Shown: positions 1 to 7,825, numbered from the stretch's first letter. The stretch: 64,000 nucleotides of DNA from JBFHFS01 sp041583495 (GCA_041583495.1 JBFHFS010000026.1:1-64000), one strand, 5' to 3'. A program made the numbers and translations. Notes: generated by a model from the letters alone, not told the origin.

Positions 1-1395
1 AAATTTGGCATCCCCACCCTCCTACTCTTCCTGACCATTGGTATGTTGGCCGGTTCTGAAGGAATTGGCGGTATTCAATTCGACGACCCGGGCATTGCCG
101 GCTTTATTGGGGTTGTTTCGCTTAATTTCATCCTCTTTTCTGGTGGATTAGACACAAAATGGTCGACTGTTAAACCCATATTAAAAGAAGGTCTGGCATT
201 ATCTACCCTCGGGGTCCTGTTAACCGCAACCATTCTGGGCCTTTTTGTCTGGTGGATAACGGATCTCAGCCTGTTCGAGAGTCTGTTATTAGGCTCTATT
301 GTTTCTTCAACCGATGCCGCTGCCGTGTTTTCCATTCTACGGGGAAGAAACCTGCAATTAAAGAATAACCTTCGCCCCACCCTGGAACTCGAAAGTGGAA
401 GTAACGACCCGATGGCTTATGTGCTAACCATTACTTTTCTATCGCTGGTAATGAACCCCGCACAGAGCTTTTGGTCTATTCTGTTGATGTTTGTGCAGCA
501 GATGGCATTAGGCGCGCTGGCCGGTTATTTGTTTGGCCGACTCAGTAAATGGATCATTAATCGTATTAGCCTCGATTATGAGGGATTGTATCCTGTACTG
601 GCCATAACCTTAATGTTCATCACCTTTTCTGCCACCGATTTTGTTGGGGGAAATGGCTTTTTAGCCATCTATATCAGTGCGGTATACCTGGGCAACTACA
701 ACCTGATTCATAAAAACAATATCCTGCGTATGTTTGATGGCCTTGCCTGGCTCATGCAGATTGTTTTGTTCCTCACACTCGGGTTATTAGTATTCCCATC
801 TCAAATAGTTCCGCTCATTGGGGTAGGCCTGTTGATCGCCATCGTACTCATTTTTGTAGCCAGACCACTGGCCGTTATTATTGCGATGCTTCCATTTAAA
901 ACAAAGTTCAAGAATAAGATCTTTGTGTCATGGGTTGGGCTTAGAGGGGCAGTTCCTATTGTTTTTGCCACCTATCCGTTATTAGCCGGCGTTAATGAAG
1001 CCAACACCATTTTCAATGTCGTATTCTTTGTTTCAGTGACGTCGGTACTCATTCAGGGAACCTCCCTTTCGTTAGTGGCCAAATGGTTGGGGGTCAGTTC
1101 TCCCGAAAAGAAAAAAAAGAACTCCGCTACCGATACATTAAAAGAAGAGCATCCAACCAGCATTCTTGAAAAAATCAGCATTAATAAGACATCTGACGTC
1201 ATTGGAAAAAAGATAGTGGACTTAGGATTTCCACAAAACTCTATCATTGCCATGATTGAACGTGATAAAAAATATTTTACACCTAATGGTTCAACTCACA
1301 TCCAATCGGGTGATATCTTAAATGTGATCACCGACCAAGAGGAGAATTTGCTAAAAGTCTATGAGTGCTTGTATTTAGAAAGGCCACAAAGATAA
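1..1395 (+). CDS. nhaP2: K+/H+ antiporter, NhaP2/CvrA type (5' partial)
   Basis: The reading frame is open from base 1 (KFGIPTLLLFLTIGMLAG...), so the gene begins upstream of the window and the ATG at 43 is internal. It is a CPA1-family antiporter of the inner membrane, exchanging K+ (or Na+) for protons. About ten hydrophobic segments fill roughly the first 350 visible residues. The FLTIGMLAGSEGIGG stretch matches the N-terminal part of NhaP2-type proteins, and SGSNDPMAYVL is the conserved ion-site helix. After a Lys-rich linker (EKKKKNS) comes a C-terminal TrkA-C/RCK_C regulatory domain (about the last 75 residues, ending in GDILNVITD...). This domain arrangement separates NhaP2-type from plain NhaP proteins. 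The stop is followed by a short gap to ywbE. The exact ion specificity cannot be read from sequence. Confidence 0.9.
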   Translation, partial: KFGIPTLLLFLTIGMLAGSEGIGGIQFDDPGIAGFIGVVSLNFILFSGGLDTKWSTVKPILKEGLALSTLGVLLTATILGLFVWWITDLSLFESLLLGSIVSSTDAAAVFSILRGRNLQLKNNLRPTLELESGSNDPMAYVLTITFLSLVMNPAQSFWSILLMFVQQMALGALAGYLFGRLSKWIINRISLDYEGLYPVLAITLMFITFSATDFVGGNGFLAIYISAVYLGNYNLIHKNNILRMFDGLAWLMQIVLFLTLGLLVFPSQIVPLIGVGLLIAIVLIFVARPLAVIIAMLPFKTKFKNKIFVSWVGLRGAVPIVFATYPLLAGVNEANTIFNVVFFVSVTSVLIQGTSLSLVAKWLGVSSPEKKKKNSATDTLKEEHPTSILEKISINKTSDVIGKKIVDLGFPQNSIIAMIERDKKYFTPNGSTHIQSGDILNVITDQEENLLKVYECLYLERPQR

Positions 1396-1491
1396 GACGG
1401 TCCATAGAACCAGATATTTCCGTTTCTATTTCGAAGCTCGGCCAACGGGGAAAAGACAAAAGATTTGGTCAGGTCTTTTGTTGTAATAAAT

Positions 1492-1499
1492 TACCTTTG
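1492..1499 (+). promoter_or_regulatory. Bacteroidetes -7 box upstream of ywbE
   Basis: TACCTTTG matches the TAnnTTTG consensus for the Bacteroidetes primary sigma factor and lies 24 bases before the ywbE ATG. A TTTG at 1464-1467 is the only candidate -33 element, at a slightly long spacing of 24 bases. The assignment rests mainly on the -7 box. Confidence 0.4.
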
Positions 1500-1523
1500 T
1501 TGGACAAAAAAGTATAGGGAAAT

Positions 1524-1718
1524 ATGGACGGAAGAAACCGAAAAGATATAACCATTGGTGCAGAGGTCTCCATTGTGCTGAAGAAGGATCAACGCACAGG
1601 AAAATTGACCGAAGGGGTGGTGAAACGAATCTTAACCAATTCGCAAAATCATCCGCATGGCATTAAGGTGATGCTCGAAACAGGCGAAGTGGGCCGGGTA
1701 AAGGAGATTCACCTGTAA
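1524..1718 (+). CDS. ywbE: YwbE family protein (DUF2196)
   Basis: A 64-residue protein typical in length for YwbE. The family pattern is clear: NRKDI near the start, VLKKDQRTGKLTEGVV in the centre, LTNSQNHPHGIKVMLE, and GRVKEI at the end. These small basic single-domain proteins are widespread in Firmicutes and Bacteroidetes. Their biochemical role is unknown, although the fold suggests a small beta-barrel nucleic-acid-binding type. It is a single gene with its own promoter-like box, and a short ATGAGG/CCTCAT hairpin lies about 95 bases downstream. Confidence 0.9.
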   Translation: MDGRNRKDITIGAEVSIVLKKDQRTGKLTEGVVKRILTNSQNHPHGIKVMLETGEVGRVKEIHL

Positions 1719-1811
1719 AGGTAAAGGACGGATAATAAACGGCATTTTACCGTGAGATGCCCCCGCGTGGCACTCAAAATTGAAAACGGGATTAATCTTT
1801 CATAATCCCAG

Positions 1812-1834
1812 ATGAGGCATTCCTCATTTCTTTT
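1812..1834 (+). terminator. Possible terminator after ywbE
   Basis: A 6-bp stem ATGAGG/CCTCAT with loop CATT is followed by TTCTTTT. It lies between ywbE and nudC, both on the plus strand. The stem is short, so this is tentative. Confidence 0.3.
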
Positions 1835-1867
1835 GCCCACTATGGGATTTTTATAACACCTAAATCG

Positions 1868-2695
1868 ATGATTCAAGACCTACATTTACACCTGTTCGAG
1901 AACAGCTTTGTCGTTACATCGGGGATTCAGGACGACGATTATGTTTTTTGTTTTAGAGATAATGCACTTTTGTTAAAGCAGGGGGACGAAGCTATAGAGA
2001 TTCCACGCAAGCGGGATTTTGAAGGGAACATTTCTGAGGTCACCTTCCTGTTCAAGTTAGATAACACCCGTTGTTTCCTGGTTATGGACTCTCCCGAACA
2101 GGACCGGAATCAATTTTTTTACCATGAAGTAAGGTCACTGAACGCTATTCCCCGAAAAGAGATTGATTGGGCCGGCGGGGTAGCCTATCAACTAAGAAAC
2201 TGGTATGCACAGAACAAATTCTGTGGAAAATGCGGCAGCCTGACAAAGCCCGGACCTGAAGAAAGGTCGCTTATTTGTCCCTCGTGCCAGACCGTCCGAT
2301 ATCCCAATATTTCGCCGGCCATCATCGTCGCGCTTCTGCACGAGGACAAAATTCTGCTTGCCCGAAATGCCAACTTTCCCCAGGGTTTCTATTCCATCGT
2401 AGCCGGATATGTTGAAATTGGCGAAACCGTTGAAGATGCCGTAAAACGAGAGGTTAAGGAGGAAGTGGGTCTGCAGATAAAAAACATCCGTTATTATAAA
2501 AGTCAACCCTGGCCCTTTTCAGGCTCCATGATGCTTGGGTTTATTGCCGGGATAGAGGGTGATCCAACCATCCGGATCGATGAGAAAGAGATTGTGGAAG
2601 CCAACTGGTACAGTCGGAACGATTTGCCAGGATATCCGCCAAACAGAAGTATTGCCGGTGAAATGATCGAAAAGTTCAGAAACGGAGAGTTGTAA
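1868..2695 (+). CDS. nudC: NAD+ diphosphatase NudC (Nudix hydrolase)
   Basis: Hydrolyses NAD(H) to NMN(H) and AMP, and in other bacteria can remove NAD caps from RNA. The 275-residue protein has an N-terminal region, then a Cys4 zinc ribbon (CGKCG near residue 119 and CPSC near 138), then the Nudix domain. The Nudix box runs GYVEIGETVEDAVKRE followed by VKEEVG and is intact. Downstream of it, SQPWPF is the SQPWPFPxS signature that specifies the NADH-pyrophosphatase branch of the Nudix superfamily. A mid-strength AT-rich leader precedes the ATG. It is apparently monocistronic and convergent with the minus-strand operon ending at 2733. Confidence 0.95.
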   Translation: MIQDLHLHLFENSFVVTSGIQDDDYVFCFRDNALLLKQGDEAIEIPRKRDFEGNISEVTFLFKLDNTRCFLVMDSPEQDRNQFFYHEVRSLNAIPRKEIDWAGGVAYQLRNWYAQNKFCGKCGSLTKPGPEERSLICPSCQTVRYPNISPAIIVALLHEDKILLARNANFPQGFYSIVAGYVEIGETVEDAVKREVKEEVGLQIKNIRYYKSQPWPFSGSMMLGFIAGIEGDPTIRIDEKEIVEANWYSRNDLPGYPPNRSIAGEMIEKFRNGEL

Positions 2696-2732
2696 GTTCT
2701 GTTTGGGAAAGGGAATTTATATTCTTTGCAAG

Positions 2733-3146
2733 TTACTCTAATTCGGAAGTGTTCTTTTTTAAATCCTCTCCTAACCGAGTCATGTTCAGGGTAGGAAGAT
2801 TAATCGCTTCAAATCCTGAAAGATTTGTCAAAGTAGAAATATAAGCTCTTATATAGGGGAATAATAATGCAGGTGCATTAACATAAAAGAATTGACTAAG
2901 CAACTCTTTCCCTAAACCATTATCAAATTTGTAATTAGCTACCGCATCAATTTCAATATTCAAAGATTTACCCTCATCCACAATTCTCACCCCCAGATGC
3001 AACCGAAAAACACCCTCTTCCCTATTTATTACTCCTCTGGGATTAAACCCAATAGATAATTTTCGGGAAGGGTCATTTTCCTTACGCTCAATTAAAGAAC
3101 GTGTTATCGAAAAACCCTGAAACTGAAATTTTGATGATTCACTCAT
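2733..3146 (-). CDS. SecB-like chaperone (candidate TAC chaperone)
   Basis: A 137-residue protein with a SecB-type fold signature: FFYVNAPALLFPYIRAYI at residues 86-103 followed by INLPTLNM. This corresponds to the highly conserved NAPxxLFPYxRxxI segment and the following proline-rich strand of SecB. Housekeeping SecB is mainly proteobacterial. SecB-like proteins outside that group are often the chaperone component of toxin-antitoxin-chaperone (TAC) modules, where they stabilise an aggregation-prone, protease-sensitive antitoxin. It is the last gene of a three-gene minus-strand operon, starting 6 bases after the stop of the degron-tailed small protein and convergent with nudC. Family assignment is by motif. 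Its role as an antitoxin chaperone is inferred from position. Confidence 0.75.
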   Translation of the reverse strand: MSESSKFQFQGFSITRSLIERKENDPSRKLSIGFNPRGVINREEGVFRLHLGVRIVDEGKSLNIEIDAVANYKFDNGLGKELLSQFFYVNAPALLFPYIRAYISTLTNLSGFEAINLPTLNMTRLGEDLKKNTSELE

Positions 3147-3152
3147 AATTAA

Positions 3153-3530
3153 TTATGCAGCCAATGCATAGTTTAATCCAGTTGTATCAACCTCATTCGT
3201 AAATTCTAATACTTCAAAATAAGGTGTAGCAGCATCATTCTCAAATACCACTTCCTCCATAAGGCCAATTTCAAAATCAACACGTGCCACTTCTGTTAAA
3301 GACCCTTCTGAAACAAATAAAATATTTTCATCAGGATAAAAAGCATTAAATTCCTCTTCAATAAACTCTTCTTCCAATAAATAATCCACATTATCTTCAT
3401 ACAAGTCTAAAGGTAATATTTCAACAATATGACTTTGAGTAATGCTCCTATGCTCATATCGGATTCGTATCTTATTAAACCTCAAAGATAACCCCCTGAT
3501 TTTATTCTCTAAATATTCTCTCGAATTCAT
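3153..3530 (-). CDS. Small acidic protein ending in ssrA-like NYALAA; candidate antitoxin
   Basis: I do not recognise a family for this 125-residue protein. It starts basic (KIRGLSLRFNKIRIRYEHR), then becomes strongly acidic (runs such as DYLLEEEFIEEEF) and ends TGLNYALAA. The last six residues are identical to the end of known bacterial tmRNA proteolysis tags, recognised by ClpX (ALAA). I checked the codons directly: AAC TAT GCA TTG GCT GCA followed by TAA. A genome-encoded degron on the middle gene of an operon with a HEPN protein and a SecB-like chaperone fits a labile, chaperone-dependent antitoxin. It has no MNT nucleotidyltransferase motif (GSxxxG...DxD), so it is not the classical HEPN partner. 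No DNA-binding helix-turn-helix is evident. Confidence 0.65.
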   Translation of the reverse strand: MNSREYLENKIRGLSLRFNKIRIRYEHRSITQSHIVEILPLDLYEDNVDYLLEEEFIEEEFNAFYPDENILFVSEGSLTEVARVDFEIGLMEEVVFENDAATPYFEVLEFTNEVDTTGLNYALAA

Positions 3531-3591
3531 GTCTTTGTATGGTTTCGTTGGTCAGCCATGGAAACTTATACAACTTCTTCCTCTTTACATT

Positions 3592-4002
3592 TCACAAATG
3601 AAAGTTGCTGATAGCATAGCTTCTAATGTCATTCGCATAAGTCAATGCCTGTCTACTCTTTTCTAAACTTATCTCAATATCAAGATAATCAGATTCTACT
3701 CTTAATTGTTTCAATTGTGAAATTTGCCGGATAAGTTTTCTTCTTACATCAACCTTTTTCTCCAATTGTTTTAACTCATTTATTATATACTGAATAACAT
3801 AGTTGTGCGAGGTTTGTTTATTAACCCTCAACTCATTTCTTTGAGCATCATAATCAACTCCAAAAAAATCCTGAATTATGAACTTTAATAACTGAAAACA
3901 GCTGTAATATGAGCAATGTACACTTGGTGCATATAAATCCTGTGCAATTAAATATTCCGCTGCATCTAAGTTAAAGTTCGATTTTTCTCTTAATTTGCTC
4001 AT
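3592..4002 (-). CDS. HEPN-domain protein, candidate RNase toxin
   Basis: A 136-residue, all-helical protein. The first helices (NFNLDAAEYLIAQDLYAPSV, then HCSYYSCFQLLKFI) match the HEPN pattern of a helix with spaced A/L residues followed by a YYxxFQ-like helix. Residues R59-H66 (RVNKQTSH) fit the RX4-6H catalytic motif of HEPN ribonucleases, which cleave RNA in toxin-antitoxin, abortive-infection and Cas systems. It is the first gene of a three-gene AT-rich operon, 61 bases before the NYALAA protein. A single TAnnTTTG box lies just upstream. Activity is inferred; some HEPN proteins lack RNase activity and only bind nucleotides or partners. Confidence 0.65.
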   Translation of the reverse strand: MSKLREKSNFNLDAAEYLIAQDLYAPSVHCSYYSCFQLLKFIIQDFFGVDYDAQRNELRVNKQTSHNYVIQYIINELKQLEKKVDVRRKLIRQISQLKQLRVESDYLDIEISLEKSRQALTYANDIRSYAISNFHL

Positions 4003-4016
4003 TAATCAATGAAACG

Positions 4017-4024
4017 CAAAAATA
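4017..4024 (-). promoter_or_regulatory. Candidate -7 box of the HEPN/SecB-like operon
   Basis: On the minus strand this reads TATTTTTG, a match to TAnnTTTG, 15-22 bases before the HEPN start codon. No TTTG occurs at the usual -33 distance, so the promoter may be weak or regulated. The short leader leaves room for autoregulation, but I see no palindromic operator. Confidence 0.35.
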
Positions 4025-4194
4025 GTGGATTTACACTAATAATAAAAATACAGCCAAATTGGTTAAACTGCTGAACAAATAGCTAAAAGATAATAACATA
4101 CAGTAATGTTAACTCATTTTATTCAGATAAACAAACAGCCAAACGATTTCGTGAAAAACCCATGCAAGTAATTTAAAATATTTAGCAATAAGCG

Positions 4195-4234
4195 AACTTA
4201 ACACCATCCCTTTTTATTGAACAAGAGTTAAGTT
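4195..4234 (-). terminator. Weak hairpin between DUF438 gene and HEPN operon
   Basis: Inverted repeat AACTTAAC (4195-4202) and GTTAAGTT (4227-4234), 8 bp perfect, with a 24-base loop. It lies just past the stop of the upstream minus-strand gene and could terminate it. The long loop and AT-rich stem make it weak. Confidence 0.3.
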
Positions 4235-4248
4235 AACAAGCATAGCCT

Positions 4249-5439
4249 CTACCAGTCGAGCAGCCTCTTCTCGCCATCGAGGGCTTGAATGTGAGATATC
4301 TCCTGGCTTACTTCAATCACACCTTTGTAGTTTCCACGTTCATCCCTAACGGCAAAATACTGGATCAGGAGGTATTGGCCTTTCATTTTAATCCAAAAGT
4401 CGGCCTGACTTTTTTCCCCATTTCTGAAAGACTCCACAATTTGTTCAACCACATGAACGCTTTCGGGGGGATGGCAATTTTTCACTTCACGGCCAATGAT
4501 GGCAACCGAACGAGGAAAGATACGCTTCTTAGGGGTTGAAAAATACCGCACCCTATCGCTTTCATCCACATAGGTTATGTCAACCGGCAGATGATTGAAT
4601 ATTAGCTTGACCTGTTCAACCGTCAATAATCCGGTTCCCAGATCCACCTTGTCGCTAACGGCTGCGGAGGCTGTGTGAGGCACCACCGGTTGATCGGGCT
4701 GAAGGTAGGGATAGCCCAGTTCCCTGGCTTCGACATCCATAGCCATCAACTGTTTTTCGCCTAGGGTCGCCAGGATATAGGGAAACAGGATCTTCTCCTC
4801 ACGGAATTTTATGGCCAGCATATTAAAGAAGACATCCCCCACCCGGCGATTAAAGACTTTAATATCGGTGACGCCCTCTTTCAGTTGTTCCCGGATACTT
4901 TTAATATTGCGGCGAATATCGTCGTGAAACGACCACATGATTTGCAGGCATCGGTAATCGGGCCATTTTTGCTCAAGAATGGGGAACAACACATTTTCTT
5001 TGATGATGTAGTGTTTGGCAAAAACCTCCAGCTCTTCGAAAAGCATGCCCAGATTCGTTGTGAGCTGCTTATCGGTTTCCTTTTTCACAAAAGCCTTGAA
5101 GACCGGTCGTATTTTATTCAGAACCTGTACCATTTCAGCATTATTCTGTGCCAAAACATCCAGAAACGAGCCGGCTTTGGGTTCCATCCCGGGATAGCCC
5201 TCGATGGTATCATGAAAGATATTCAGCACCTTATTGGAAAGGGGCTTGAGATCCTCCACGCCAACCCCCTCCTTGATCAGCTCATCGAATAGCGTGATAA
5301 AATCGGCAGGCATTACCGTCGAAATAAAATCTCTGTTTTCGAGGATAAAGGCACGCGCACTGCCCGTGGTCAGGATAAGCCTGGATACTTCAAGGAGTTT
5401 GGCAACCCTTCTTTCTTTGGTGTTGGTGAATTCTGACAT
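4249..5439 (-). CDS. DUF438/hemerythrin/PAS domain protein
   Basis: A 396-residue cytoplasmic protein counted from the ATG at 5439. A TTG two codons upstream is less likely as the start. The N-terminal ~70 residues are the DUF438 domain, followed by a hemerythrin-like HHE region with metal-ligand patterns (FHDTIEGYPG; HYIIKENVLFPILEQ; WSFHDDIRRNI; FREEKILFPYIL). The C-terminal ~110 residues form a PAS sensor domain (YVDESDRVRYFS..., DERGNYKGVIEVSQ). Hemerythrin-PAS proteins of this type bind O2 or NO at a di-iron site and are thought to act in redox or NO sensing, although no output domain is present here. The nearby RIC repair protein and Rrf2 regulator suggest an NO/O2-stress role. The family is clear; the function is inferred. 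Confidence 0.85.
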   Translation of the reverse strand: MSEFTNTKERRVAKLLEVSRLILTTGSARAFILENRDFISTVMPADFITLFDELIKEGVGVEDLKPLSNKVLNIFHDTIEGYPGMEPKAGSFLDVLAQNNAEMVQVLNKIRPVFKAFVKKETDKQLTTNLGMLFEELEVFAKHYIIKENVLFPILEQKWPDYRCLQIMWSFHDDIRRNIKSIREQLKEGVTDIKVFNRRVGDVFFNMLAIKFREEKILFPYILATLGEKQLMAMDVEARELGYPYLQPDQPVVPHTASAAVSDKVDLGTGLLTVEQVKLIFNHLPVDITYVDESDRVRYFSTPKKRIFPRSVAIIGREVKNCHPPESVHVVEQIVESFRNGEKSQADFWIKMKGQYLLIQYFAVRDERGNYKGVIEVSQEISHIQALDGEKRLLDW

Positions 5440-5861
5440 AAACAATGATATTTTTTTAATTGAGATAGAAATCCAATCTCTTGGAAGTGTATCATTTACC
5501 TTAAGTTAACACCGTTCGGTTGAGCTCACGCCTTAATTCCAATTTTACCCTTGCAGGGTAATTTGGATAAAAAAGTCCGAAGGACTTGAATATGAATAAC
5601 CTCCGGTGAAACCGGAGGGAAACAAAACTATTTGTCCAGAACCCCAACGAGGGTTCAATATTATTCAAAATAAGATTTTAATTGGCTATGATGCTTTTCA
5701 AGTCTTTTATAAAATTTAGAATCAATAGTTAGTTACACCAATTCTAATCAGATTCGAGTATAATTTTAAAAAATCTAAACTACGAATGGAGCGAATTACC
5801 CGAATTATAAAACAATAATTTGGTTTAAAGAACTTTTGCCTACCTGTAAAACGTCAGGTGT
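5440..5861. other. Intergenic region with palindrome and hairpin-rich repeat
   Basis: No gene is apparent. Near the DUF438 start is a short perfect palindrome, TCCAA-TCTC-TTGGA (5472-5485), a possible operator. The centre (5545-5656) holds four successive hairpins, listed separately. The remainder is AT-rich, without ORFs of coding character. Confidence 0.6.
5545..5656. repeat. Four-hairpin structured repeat element
   Basis: Four perfect hairpins follow one another: TTACCC/GGGTAA (5545-5561), AAGTCC-GAA-GGACTT (5573-5587), CCTCCGGT-GAA-ACCGGAGG (5600-5618) and GAACCC/GGGTTC (5639-5656). Two have identical GAA loops. The spacing words between hairpins (TTGAATATGAATAA, and TCAATATTATTC after the last) resemble an interspersed repeat I associate with Bacteroidetes intergenic regions. 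No database search was possible. It is non-coding in all frames by appearance, and has no transposase or terminal target duplication that I can see. Confidence 0.6.
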
Positions 5862-6200
5862 TTATAATAAACGGGTGGGGTTCTCGGGTCGTGGCGCCTT
5901 GGTCACCAGTATTCTCGCATTCGCATCGCCCTCATTGCTAATAAAATGCACCATATGGGCCGGACTTTCGATAAGTGTGTCTTGCGCAAACACCTCCGAT
6001 TCATCGCCAATATGAATGGTTGGATTGCCTTCTAACACATAAAACACAACATCCACAGGGGTCTTATGCGGTTTTAAGGTTTCCCCGGGTTTTAAGGTGA
6101 TGTGCATGATCTGTGCCGAAGCACGGTTGTACATTTGTTTCACTTCCACCTTATGTGGATTTTCCTTAACGGGTTCTGTTTGATGGTTTCGGGTGATCAT
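5862..6200 (-). CDS. Cupin-domain protein
   Basis: A 112-residue single cupin barrel. Cupin motif 1 is seen as LKPGETLKPHKTPVDVVFYVLEG (split: LKPGETLKPHKT, then VDVVFYVLEG) and motif 2 around IESPAHMVHFISN, with candidate metal-binding His residues in both. The first motif has His-Lys in place of the full HxH and lacks the usual Glu, so metal binding may be weak or atypical. Small stand-alone cupins of this kind are often redox or metabolite sensors, or small-molecule-binding proteins. The substrate cannot be told. It is preceded by the hemerythrin gene group and follows the PepSY gene in the same direction, with a 37-base gap suggesting co-transcription. Confidence 0.75.
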   Translation of the reverse strand: MITRNHQTEPVKENPHKVEVKQMYNRASAQIMHITLKPGETLKPHKTPVDVVFYVLEGNPTIHIGDESEVFAQDTLIESPAHMVHFISNEGDANARILVTKAPRPENPTRLL

Positions 6201-6237
6201 CGCTTTTTTTTTAGGTTCGATTGAGTGGTACTACAAT

Positions 6238-7782
6238 TTACAACATTTTGGGGGCTTTTTTCCTCTTTTTAAAACGTTTCCGCCACAGCAGATAGCCGCT
6301 CAACACCACCATGATGCCCAACAAACCACTAAGGGGCACAATCAGGATGTAAAATACGCCCATAAAACTCCCAAAGATTCGGCCGGTATGCGTCTCCAGA
6401 GCAAAGGTCCACAGGGACATCCCGGAGGCTTTGAGAATGTTTGGCGGCATTGGTGGAAAGGGGTTCTGGTGCTCCAGGGGAAGAACCCCCTTTTCGTAAT
6501 CAACCATTAAACGCTGGCCCGATGGCGTATTGAGAAGCCCGGTAACTTTAAAGTCCCCAACAGGGCGTCCTGAAGAGGATTCCTGATGCACCCTTCCGGT
6601 CACAAAATTGTAGACTTCGGGAACATCGGGGTGCCAGAGAAACAGTCCGCTGAATGAGCCAACAAGGTACGCTCCCGCCTCATAAGGTTCCAGAACAGTG
6701 ATGCCCATCACACTCACCGGAGGCTGATATTTAAAGGGAACAGGGCGCAGAGTTTTGGCATCCATAAAATACAGGCCACTGGAGGTGGAGAGTAAAAAGC
6801 CCCCCTTTGCCTCGTCATAATGCAGATCCCTTAATTTATCGTGCCAGGGATTGGGCTGTGAGAGATGTGAAAAAGGTATGGGATTTACCTTTAGGGGGGC
6901 AATGGCAATCAACAGTGGGGGCCGCAAAAACATGCCCGAAAAAAACAGGACGATGAGAAAGCCAAATAACCACGCTCCTCCCCTATTGTGCCACTTTAAA
7001 GACCATCGGTTGAGGCTTACCATGGATCCCACTGCTTTATTTTCTCTTTTCCGCCGCTTAATCCATCCCGGAAAGAGGAAATAGAGCCAACCGGTCAGCG
7101 ACAAAAACAAGACGACAATGCCCAGCAAATCAACAAACAACTTACCCGGAAGCCCGAAGATCTCACCCGAATGTATTTGCCAAATGGTCTGAAATAGAGT
7201 GACTTCATTCTTATAGCCCGGGGGTTGGACTAACTCAATTTTTTCGAAACGTGTGCTGGTTCCCGCCGATTTTCCTTTAAACAGAACCGATCGGTTGATG
7301 ACATAAAGAGTATCCCCCACACTCTCGATGGCCACAAACCGTTTGATTTCGGCATCCAGATCAAAAGACGCCCATTGCCCGCGGTTTTGATCGTAGGCAA
7401 AGAGGCCAAAAAGAGTTGCGGCGTATAATTGTCCATCCCGTGAACGGTGAAGGTCAAAGATCTTCCGGTTATCGGTGCCTTTCTTAAAGCCGGCATTCAT
7501 TGGCCGATAGTGTTGAAAGGTGGAGTCGGTAATCCATACACCAATATTTCCAAAAACCAAAATACTGTCGGAGGAGATGATTAAATCACCCTTTAAAGCC
7601 GCATTGTTCCAGTTGTGATAGCGAAATTCTGTGGGCAATAGTTCCCGGTTGACATCGATACCGGAAAACAACGCCCGATGGTTTAAGAATATGCCTGTTA
7701 GGGCGTAATAAAAAAGAACAATGGAAATAATTAGGCCTGGCCACTTGTGTAACTTTTTATACAGGCTAGCTTTTGGCTTCAT
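6238..7782 (-). CDS. PepSY-associated TM-helix membrane protein
   Basis: A 514-residue integral membrane protein from the ATG at 7782. The in-frame extension to 7890 is Pro/Arg-rich and unlike the family. It begins with the PepSY_TM signature: a basic start, KLHKWPGLIISIVLFYYALTG, then NHR. Further membrane segments lie near the middle (VDLLGIVVLFLSLTGWLYFLFPG; WLFGFLIVLFFSGMFLRPPLL) and at the C terminus (VFYILIVPLSGLLGIMVVLSGYLLW). The large regions between are extracytoplasmic beta-propeller-like stretches with repeated 'F-G-x-x' strands. Relatives are often linked to iron or flavin-dependent electron transfer and TonB uptake, but the function here is not determined. Positively charged C-terminal tail (KRFKKRKKAPK). 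Confidence 0.8.
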   Translation of the reverse strand: MKPKASLYKKLHKWPGLIISIVLFYYALTGIFLNHRALFSGIDVNRELLPTEFRYHNWNNAALKGDLIISSDSILVFGNIGVWITDSTFQHYRPMNAGFKKGTDNRKIFDLHRSRDGQLYAATLFGLFAYDQNRGQWASFDLDAEIKRFVAIESVGDTLYVINRSVLFKGKSAGTSTRFEKIELVQPPGYKNEVTLFQTIWQIHSGEIFGLPGKLFVDLLGIVVLFLSLTGWLYFLFPGWIKRRKRENKAVGSMVSLNRWSLKWHNRGGAWLFGFLIVLFFSGMFLRPPLLIAIAPLKVNPIPFSHLSQPNPWHDKLRDLHYDEAKGGFLLSTSSGLYFMDAKTLRPVPFKYQPPVSVMGITVLEPYEAGAYLVGSFSGLFLWHPDVPEVYNFVTGRVHQESSSGRPVGDFKVTGLLNTPSGQRLMVDYEKGVLPLEHQNPFPPMPPNILKASGMSLWTFALETHTGRIFGSFMGVFYILIVPLSGLLGIMVVLSGYLLWRKRFKKRKKAPKML

Positions 7783-7825
7783 AAAGTACTCATCAATATA
7801 AACACATTTCTCACTTAATGCCCGA

